A program made the position numbers and the translations under genes. Below the pieces are notes generated by a model. The model was not told where the DNA came from and made no database searches. It saw nothing but the letters and a program-made list of their open reading frames with translations. 37,183 bases of DNA from contig NZ_KI911664.1 in NCBI RefSeq assembly GCF_000515355.1, positions 30,300 through 67,482 on the forward strand, written 5' to 3'. Of this stretch, positions 32,003 to 37,183 are shown piece by piece; position 1 is the stretch's first letter; every line of letters begins with the position of its first letter. Source of the stretch: Promicromonospora kroppenstedtii DSM 19349 (GTDB lineage: Bacteria > Actinomycetota > Actinomycetes > Actinomycetales > Cellulomonadaceae).

Positions 32003-32468
32003 GTTTTGCCTGCCGCACATAGATTCGAGTGCTTGAGAATTCACGCACCGGTTTCGCACCGGCGAACATGAGGTGTCCTGGCCCTGGACCGGGACACCTC
32101 ATGTTCATGAAGCCGGCCCCGGATGAGGCTGGTCGTGGCCAAGATCAGGAACGCGATGGCGCCGGTCAGGACGCGGCGGATGAGGTCCAGAGGATTGAGG
32201 TTCACTTCCCTTGGGGATCCGAGCCATTGAGCGGCTGCGGACGAAGTCGTCCAGGTCTCGCGCGGCTCTTGCGTCGAGAGCGAGCGGCTTGCCTGCGGTC
32301 CGGTGCCGAAGGCCTGCGCTGGTCGAAGGGTGACCTCATCGCTCGCCGCGATCGCGCCGAGCCTGGCGGTGGGTCTCACGGGCTACCGTGACCCTGGGCA
32401 TCACGGGACCGGCCTGCACCGGTCTGCGACGTGTGCCGTGACGGACGAACAACGGCGACGGGAGCGAG
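32003..32468. other. Intergenic region before trkH
   Basis: About 466 bp. It contains the long hairpin listed below. A minus-strand frame from GTG 32205 encodes a short hydrophobic peptide (LIRRVLTGAIAFLILATTSL) that could be a one-helix membrane protein of about 54 residues. Its Shine-Dalgarno is too close, its 3' end runs through the hairpin, and it is not called as a gene. The trkH promoter presumably lies near 32380-32460. Confidence 0.35.
32064..32106. terminator. 15-bp perfect inverted repeat, probable terminator
   Basis: GAACATGAGGTGTCC (32064-32078) and its exact reverse complement at 32092-32106 enclose a 13-base loop. It begins 62 bp after the secreted-protein stop. There is no U tail. 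The very long perfect stem is unusual and could equally be a protein-binding palindrome or a mobile-element end. Confidence 0.55.
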
Positions 32469-33836
32469 ATGCGGTTCAGCAGTCCGGTCGGGCGGGAACG
32501 GGGACGGGGCATCGCTCTGCAGCGGCGGCCGGGCCAGCTCGTGATCGTCGGCTTCGTCGGCGCCATAGTGGTCGGCACGCTGCTCCTGCTGCTCCCCGTT
32601 TCGGCGTCGGGGGAGCCGGCCTCGTTCATGCAGGCCGTGTTCACCGCGACCTCGGCCGTCTGTGTCACGGGCCTGATCGTCACGGACACCCCCGTGTTCT
32701 GGTCCGGGTTCGGGCAGGCGGTGATCCTGGTGCTCATCCAGATCGGCGGCCTGGGCGTGATGACCGTCGCGTCGCTGCTCGGCGTCCTGGTCACGCGGCG
32801 TCTGGACCTGAGCTCCCGTCTGGTGGCCGCGGCGTCCACCCGCACCGTGAGCCTCGGCGACGTGCGCCGCACCCTGGTCCGCGTGGTGGTGATCGCGCTG
32901 ATCGTCGAGGCGGCCGTCGCCCTGGTGCTCACGGTGCGTTTCGTCGTCGCCTACGGCGAGTCACCGGGCCGGGCGCTGTGGGACGGCGTCTTCCACGCCG
33001 TGTCCGGGTACAACAACGCGGGCTTCGCCCTGTTCTCGACGTCGCTGATCGACTTCGTGACCGACCCCTGGATCTGCGTGCCCATCGCGGTCGCCACGAT
33101 CGTGGGCGGCCTGGGCCTGCCGGTGCTCCTGGAAGTCCTGCGCAATCGCCGTCGTCCGGGACGGTGGAGCGTGCACACCAAGATCACTGTGCTCATGACG
33201 GGCCTGCTGCTGGTCGGTGGCACGGGGTTCTTCCTGGTCACCGAGTGGGACAACGCGGCGACCATGGGGACGCTGAGCGCCGCGGACCGGGTGCTTGCCT
33301 CCTTCACCCAGGCCGCCAACGCCCGCACGGCCGGGTTCAACTCCGTGGACACCGGCGCGATGCACACCGAGACCTGGCTCGGCACGATCATCTTGATGTT
33401 CATCGGCGCGGGCACCGGTGGCACCGGCGGCGGCATCAAGGTGACGACGTTCGCCGTGCTCGCGGTGGTGATCTGGTCGGAGCTGCGCGGCGACCCGGAC
33501 GCGGACGCCTTCGACCGGCGCATCTCGGCGGCCACCCAGCGGCAGGCGCTCTCCGTGGCCCTGCTCACGGTGGCGATCGTCGTCCTGCCCTCGCTGTGGA
33601 TGACGGCGCTCTCGCCGTTCCAGGTGGACGAGATCCTGTTCGAGGTGACCTCGGCGTTCACCACGACAGGCCTGTCGACGGGGATCACGGCACAGCTCGC
33701 GTGGTATCACCAGGTGGTGCTGTGCGTACTGATGTTCATCGGGCGGCTCGGGCCGATCACGCTCGGGACCGCGCTGGTACTCCGCGCCCGCCGGCGCCTG
33801 TACCGGCGTCCGGAGAGCGCGCCGATCATCGGCTGA
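32469..33836 (+). CDS. TrkH-family potassium uptake protein
   Basis: A 455-residue integral membrane transporter of the TrkH/KtrB superfamily, which admits K+ (or Na+) through a pore of four M-P-M repeats. The four selectivity-filter segments are visible: CVTGL at 65-69, GYNNAGF at 180-186, ARTAGF at 285-290 and TTTGLSTG at 398-405. Each holds the defining glycine (68, 185, 289 and 401). GGLGVMT and GTGGTGGGIKVTT are other family landmarks, the latter being the mid-helix gate loop. A GGGAG sequence precedes ATG 32469. No TrkA/KtrA NAD-binding gene is adjacent in the window, so its regulatory subunit must be encoded elsewhere. Confidence 0.93.
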   Translation: MRFSSPVGRERGRGIALQRRPGQLVIVGFVGAIVVGTLLLLLPVSASGEPASFMQAVFTATSAVCVTGLIVTDTPVFWSGFGQAVILVLIQIGGLGVMTVASLLGVLVTRRLDLSSRLVAAASTRTVSLGDVRRTLVRVVVIALIVEAAVALVLTVRFVVAYGESPGRALWDGVFHAVSGYNNAGFALFSTSLIDFVTDPWICVPIAVATIVGGLGLPVLLEVLRNRRRPGRWSVHTKITVLMTGLLLVGGTGFFLVTEWDNAATMGTLSAADRVLASFTQAANARTAGFNSVDTGAMHTETWLGTIILMFIGAGTGGTGGGIKVTTFAVLAVVIWSELRGDPDADAFDRRISAATQRQALSVALLTVAIVVLPSLWMTALSPFQVDEILFEVTSAFTTTGLSTGITAQLAWYHQVVLCVLMFIGRLGPITLGTALVLRARRRLYRRPESAPIIG

Positions 33837-34041
33837 CCATCGCTGATCGACGACCTGGGCGCGACGCTCGGCTCGTCGGTCCTGCACGCCAGGCCGGCCC
33901 GGCGCTCACGCGCGGTGGCGACGTACCCGTCCGGCCGGTCGGACGCGTCGCCGGCGCAGGTCGCGCGCTATGGTGACGCCCACAGGCCGCACTTCCTAGT
34001 AGGGCGCAGGCCGCGCAACTCTGCCCTGAAAGAGGACCCAC

Positions 34042-34728
34042 GTGACTCCCACACCTGAGCCCGGCCAGATGCCGCTGCATGCTGACCTCGAGGAGGTGCT
34101 TGCCGGTGGTGCGAGGCCGCCGGTCGGGCGATACCGCCTCGACCTGGCGACGGGGGAGTGGACCTGGTCGGACGAGGTGTTCGCGATGCATGGGTTCGAG
34201 CCGGGCGACATCGTGCCGACCACGCCGTTGATGCTGTCGCACAAGCACCCGGACGACCGAAGCAGGGTCGACGGGATCCTGCGCCGGGCGGCGGAGACCG
34301 GTCTCCCGTTCAGCTCGGTGCACCGGATCATCGATGCCACCGGCAAGACGCGCACGCTTGCCGTGACCGGCCAAGGGCGACGTGACCAGGCCACCGGTCA
34401 GCTGGTCGAGCTGTTCGGCTACTTCATCGACGTCACCGATGTGCAACGCGACGCGGCGGCGCGCGAGGCGTCGGCGTCGATCCGGGCATCAGCGGAGAAC
34501 CGATCCGTCATCGAGCAGGCCAAGGGTGTCCTCATGGTCGTCCACGGCGTCGACGAGGACGAGGCGTTCGCTCTGCTGCGTCAGACCTCCAACCGGGCGA
34601 ACATCGCCGTCCGTGACATCGCCGCCACCCTGGTCCACATGTTCTCGGGACCGAACGTGACGGAATTCCCCACGCGGGAGGCCATCAACACGTTCCTGGC
34701 CGACCTGACTGCACCAGGCGACCACTGA
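34042..34728 (+). CDS. PAS-ANTAR domain transcription antiterminator
   Basis: A 228-residue cytosolic regulator. Residues about 28-135 form a PAS sensor (PVGRYRLDLATGEWTWSDEV, DIVPTTPLMLSHKHPDD, VELFGYFIDVTDVQRD). Residues about 146-200 form the ANTAR RNA-binding domain (RSVIEQAKGVLMVVHGVDED, then EAFALLRQTSNRANIAVRDIA). ANTAR proteins bind paired hexaloop hairpins in nascent RNA to block termination. GTG 34042 is preceded by AGAGGA. The PAS ligand or signal is unknown. A GAF-ANTAR gene follows 121 bp later, so the two may respond to linked signals. Confidence 0.9.
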   Translation: MTPTPEPGQMPLHADLEEVLAGGARPPVGRYRLDLATGEWTWSDEVFAMHGFEPGDIVPTTPLMLSHKHPDDRSRVDGILRRAAETGLPFSSVHRIIDATGKTRTLAVTGQGRRDQATGQLVELFGYFIDVTDVQRDAAAREASASIRASAENRSVIEQAKGVLMVVHGVDEDEAFALLRQTSNRANIAVRDIAATLVHMFSGPNVTEFPTREAINTFLADLTAPGDH

Positions 34729-34849
34729 CGGTCCGTGGGCCGGGTTCGCATCCGGCTGCGATCGGACGCGGGCTGGAGCACGGTGACACGGCCGACAGTG
34801 CGACTGAAGAGTCGTGATGCCACCGTGGGAGGGGAGGTGAGCGAACCCT

Positions 34850-35512
34850 ATGGATCCGCCGGAAGTCCTCAGCCTGCTCGCGCGGTCCTTCGCCGACACC
34901 GACTCCGACCGACCGTTGCCGGTGCGTCTGTGTGAGACGTGTGTCGACACATTTCATGCGCAGGGTGGGGCGCTGACCGTATCGGCCGGCCCGGGAGACC
35001 AGATCGCGGTGAGTACACGAGGCGCGTTCGAAAAGCTCGAACCCCTCCAGGAGGTCCTGGGAGAGGGCCCGGTGCCACGGGCACTGGCCGTGGACCGGCT
35101 GGTGGTCATGCGCGTCGAGGCCATGGTGGACGAGTATCCCGTCTTCTCCCACCTTGCCGGAGCCATCGGCGACGGCGTGACGCTCTACGCGGTGCCGATG
35201 CGGGTAGGGCCGCACGTGATCGGTGTCCTCAGCCTGTACGTGACCGATACGCCGTCGGGCTGGGACCTGGGCGACCTGCAGTTCGCGGCCGACGTCGTCG
35301 GAGCCGACCTGCTGAGCAACTTCGAGCTTCTTGACTGGTCCACCAACGCGCCGTTCCATCAGGCCACCGGGATGGTCGCCATGCAGCTGCGCATCCGGCC
35401 CGATGACGCATCCGCGCTGATCCGGGCGCGCGCGTTCGCGAGGTCGGCGCGCTTGCTCTCCGTCGCTCAGGACGTCCTCCAGCGGCGAGGACTCGTCAGC
35501 GACGATGACTGA
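34850..35512 (+). CDS. GAF-ANTAR domain regulator
   Basis: A 220-residue protein with an N-terminal GAF sensor, about residues 10-160. It includes LCETCVDTFHAQGGALTVS, LQEVLGEGPVPRALAVDRLV and LYAVPMRVGPHVIGVLSLY. The ANTAR helices run about 165-215 (FHQATGMVAMQLRIRPDDAS, ALIRARAFARSARLLSVAQD). The common GEGPC motif reads GEGPV here, so a cysteine-based sensing function is unlikely. It starts at ATG 34850 after a purine-rich GGGAGGGGAGG stretch. It is paired with the upstream PAS-ANTAR gene, and its RNA targets are unknown. Confidence 0.9.
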   Translation: MDPPEVLSLLARSFADTDSDRPLPVRLCETCVDTFHAQGGALTVSAGPGDQIAVSTRGAFEKLEPLQEVLGEGPVPRALAVDRLVVMRVEAMVDEYPVFSHLAGAIGDGVTLYAVPMRVGPHVIGVLSLYVTDTPSGWDLGDLQFAADVVGADLLSNFELLDWSTNAPFHQATGMVAMQLRIRPDDASALIRARAFARSARLLSVAQDVLQRRGLVSDDD

Positions 35513-35551
35513 CCGCCGCTTCGTGACGCTCCCGGCGGTCCGGACGTCTCC

Positions 35552-35737
35552 CTAGGTCGGATCGGCCGGGCCGGCGTCGATCGCTCCGGCGACATAGGCG
35601 CGCCGGATCCAGCTGGCTATGACGGGTACGGCCAGGGGGTAGCGCTCGACGAGCAGCTCTGCCACCGTCAGGTCTTCCGCGGTGTCCGTGAGGATGCCGC
35701 TCGCCGCCAGGACGGCGATGAGCTCGTTCTGTGTCAT
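35552..35737 (-). CDS. Small hypothetical protein (61 aa)
   Basis: MTQNELIAVLAASGILTDTA, then LTVAELLVERYPLAVPVIAS and a short tail. The composition is balanced and helix-rich, unlike shadow frames, and the ATG has a GGAG-like stretch about 12 nt upstream. No family is recognised. It converges on the GAF-ANTAR gene, with stops 39 bp apart, and lies downstream of the DHFR-family gene beyond a terminator-like hairpin. Confidence 0.5.
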   Translation of the reverse strand: MTQNELIAVLAASGILTDTAEDLTVAELLVERYPLAVPVIASWIRRAYVAGAIDAGPADPT

Positions 35738-35805
35738 CTGTCAGCTGCCACTCCGGTTCGCGGTGTCGACGCCGCAAACGACACTACGGCCTTACCCGCG
35801 GTTCT

Positions 35806-35841
35806 GCCCGCGCCTGCAGGGTGGGTATCGCAGGCGCGGGC
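35806..35841 (-). terminator. Hairpin terminator downstream of the DHFR-family gene
   Basis: GCCCGCGCCTGC (35806-35817) and GCAGGCGCGGGC (35830-35841) form a perfect 12-bp GC-rich stem with a 12-base loop. It starts 60 bp past the stop of the minus-strand DHFR-family gene. There is no U tail, as is common in actinobacteria. Confidence 0.68.
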
Positions 35842-35901
35842 ATGTCTCGGCGACGTCTCACGCCGCGCGGCCGGCACTCCCCGCCGCCTGGGGAGGCTGA
35901 G

Positions 35902-36507
35902 TCAGCGGACCCGGTCGTAGACCAGGGCGAGCTCTCCCGACGCGCCGGTCTCCTGGTGGGTCAGTGCCCAGGTGGAGGCCGGGAGCCCGTCCTCGAACAG
36001 GCGCTGTCCACCACCGGCGATCTCCGGCAGGACCATGAGGTAGAGCCGGTCGACCAGGTCGGCGGCGAGCAGCGGCTTGACGATGCTCGGGCTGGTGTTG
36101 ACCAGGATGTCGCCCTCGCCCTCGCCCTCGTTCTTGAGCTCGCGCACGACGTCGGCCGCGGGTGCGTTCACGATCCGGGTGCGCTCCCACGGTGCGTCGG
36201 TCAGAGTGGTGGACAGGACGACCTTCTGCGTCCGGACCAGCCACCGGGCGTACTCCCGGTCACGGGGGTCGGCGTCCGGGTCGTCTGCGACGGACGGCCA
36301 GAACCCCATGAATCCTTCGGCGTTGCCGCGGGCGAGTACTGCCGTCGTCGCGTCGGCCCACATGCGGCTCATGTGGTCACGGGCGGTGTCGCTGGTGACG
36401 TAGGGCACGAAGGTGGCGAAGTCCGCCGGCCCACCCGCGCCGTGGTAACGGCCGTCGAGGGCGAGGCTGAGGTTGGCGGTCACGGTGCGGCCGGTCGAGC
36501 GTGTCAT
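35902..36507 (-). CDS. Dihydrofolate-reductase-family (RibD_C-like) protein
   Basis: A 201-residue protein with the DHFR/RibD C-terminal fold. Strand 1 is VTANLSLALDGRYHG, and a central FMGFWPSVADDPDADPRDRE segment follows. Next are TQKVVLSTTL, the NADPH-side GDILVNTSPSIVKPLLAADL and LYLMVLPEIAGGGQRLFEDG, then a closing LALVYDRV. Such proteins are probable NADPH reductases of unknown substrate. AGGAGGAC just upstream supports ATG 36507. It is distinct in sequence from the broken family member near 30 kb. It lies 146 bp after the TetR gene on the same strand and could be regulated by it. Confidence 0.87.
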   Translation of the reverse strand: MTRSTGRTVTANLSLALDGRYHGAGGPADFATFVPYVTSDTARDHMSRMWADATTAVLARGNAEGFMGFWPSVADDPDADPRDREYARWLVRTQKVVLSTTLTDAPWERTRIVNAPAADVVRELKNEGEGEGDILVNTSPSIVKPLLAADLVDRLYLMVLPEIAGGGQRLFEDGLPASTWALTHQETGASGELALVYDRVR

Positions 36508-36653
36508 GTCGTCCTCCTGGAGCTGTCGCGCCGCCTCTCGGCGCTTCCGACCCTAGGACGGAGCCACGCCACGCTTCTCGACATCGGCCGTGCGGCGCGA
36601 CACGTCGCGACGGCGAGCCGAACGGCACACCGCCCACGCTGCCGCCCGTGCGA

Positions 36654-37183
36654 TCAGGCCGGCGCCAGCAGCCCGGCCTGCCGGTAGACCCGACGCAGGT
36701 AGTCGAGCAGGACATCGCGGTCGAGGTCGCCGGGTTGCAGCAGCCGGTAGATCAGCGCCCCGACGGTCATGTCCAGGAGCACCTCGACGTCGGTCTTGCG
36801 CGGCAGGTGCCCCTCGGCCACGGCGCGCTCGAGGACGACAAGGGCGGTGCGGCGGCGAGGCACGATGTGGTTGTCCCAGAAGACTTCCATGAGGTCGGGG
36901 TGCGTGAACCGTGCCCCGAACACGGCCGCCAGGAGCGCCCGGTACTGCGGGTCGGCCAGCAGGCCGGCGGCGGTGGGCAGGGCGTTGCCGATCAGGTGTG
37001 TCATCTGGTCGTAGGTCAGGTCGTCGTACGACGACGGCGGGTCGGGCTGGTCTCCCAGCGTCCGTGCCGGCAGGCCCGTGCCGGCCGACTCGAACGCCGC
37101 GGCCAGCAGCTTCTCCTTGGTGCTCCACCGCCGGTAGACGGTGACCTTGCTGACGCCGGCGCGCCGCGCGACCTGTTCCATGC
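36654..37183 (-). CDS. TetR/AcrR-family regulator (5' end outside window)
   Basis: The visible 176 codons begin within the DNA-binding domain. MEQVARRAGVSKVTVYRRWS and TKEKLLAAAF are helices 2-4 of a TetR helix-turn-helix, while helix 1 lies beyond the right edge. The first Met in view is therefore probably internal. A helical ligand/dimerisation domain follows, with a typical TetR C-terminal half (LLAAVFGARFTHPDLMEVFW, MTVGALIYRLL). It is likely a repressor of neighbouring genes, perhaps the DHFR-family gene just downstream; the ligand is unknown. Confidence 0.88.
   Translation of the reverse strand, partial: MEQVARRAGVSKVTVYRRWSTKEKLLAAAFESAGTGLPARTLGDQPDPPSSYDDLTYDQMTHLIGNALPTAAGLLADPQYRALLAAVFGARFTHPDLMEVFWDNHIVPRRRTALVVLERAVAEGHLPRKTDVEVLLDMTVGALIYRLLQPGDLDRDVLLDYLRRVYRQAGLLAPA

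Noticed and set aside
35902..36507. Idea that this DHFR-family gene is a duplicate of the broken one near 30 kb
   Set aside because: The two share the family fold but have different sequences throughout (for example SLALDGRYHG versus SLSLDGIAAAP), so they are separate family members rather than a recent duplication.
1..37183. CRISPR array, rRNA genes or riboswitches
   Set aside because: No regularly spaced short repeats, no rRNA-like sequence and no recognisable riboswitch core were seen.

Overview
This is a high-GC chromosomal segment with actinobacterial character: dense GC-rich codons, GTG starts, paired ANTAR regulators, LAL-type LuxR and MmyB-type regulators, and SUKH/RHS toxin genes. 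Gene content fits the order Micrococcales (for example the Promicromonosporaceae or Cellulomonadaceae), but the genus assignment is a guess because no rRNA or ribosomal protein gene is present.

Region 1 (1-7669) looks like ordinary chromosome. It holds a RecQ helicase cut by the left edge, a class I/II aminotransferase, an SRPBCC protein and a PIN-domain protein, all on the minus strand. A DUF427 protein and an HD-domain protein follow on the plus strand. Next come a divergent pair, an XRE/MmyB-type regulator facing a short-chain dehydrogenase, and a tRNA-Leu(GAG).

Region 2 (about 7652-21498) looks like an integrated island. The last 16 bases of the T-arm/acceptor sequence of the tRNA-Leu recur at 21483-21498. 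Each copy is followed by about 130 bp of related sequence that includes the decayed 3' end of a serine-recombinase gene on the minus strand. The cargo is a polymorphic toxin locus. A large secreted LamG-like protein overlaps by 4 bp a 2604-residue RHS/YD-repeat protein with an SpvB-like N-terminal part, an RHS core, an intact-looking Hint self-cleaving domain and a C-terminal GHL-type DNA/RNA nuclease tip. A SUKH (SMI1/KNR4) immunity gene follows 3 bp later. The toxin tip and immunity gene are visibly richer in A/T than the RHS body.

Region 3 (21498-30424) begins with a second, more complete serine-recombinase pseudogene. It is followed by a small SHOCT membrane protein, about 1.1 kb of apparently decayed sequence, and a likely operon. 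That operon comprises an AAA/LuxR (LAL-type) regulator, an alpha/beta hydrolase, a short-chain dehydrogenase and a 14-TM MFS exporter. It ends in a gene graveyard: a DUF899 3' fragment, a third recombinase fragment and a frameshifted dihydrofolate-reductase-family gene.

Region 4 (30512-37183) contains two divergent secreted cysteine-containing proteins with a shared motif, a TrkH potassium transporter, adjacent PAS-ANTAR and GAF-ANTAR regulators, a small hypothetical protein, a dihydrofolate-reductase-family protein and a TetR regulator cut by the right edge.

The most notable system is the island-borne LamG/RHS-Hint-nuclease/SUKH locus beside tRNA-Leu, with recombinase relics at three places suggesting repeated integration. 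No CRISPR array, rRNA or intact transposase was seen.
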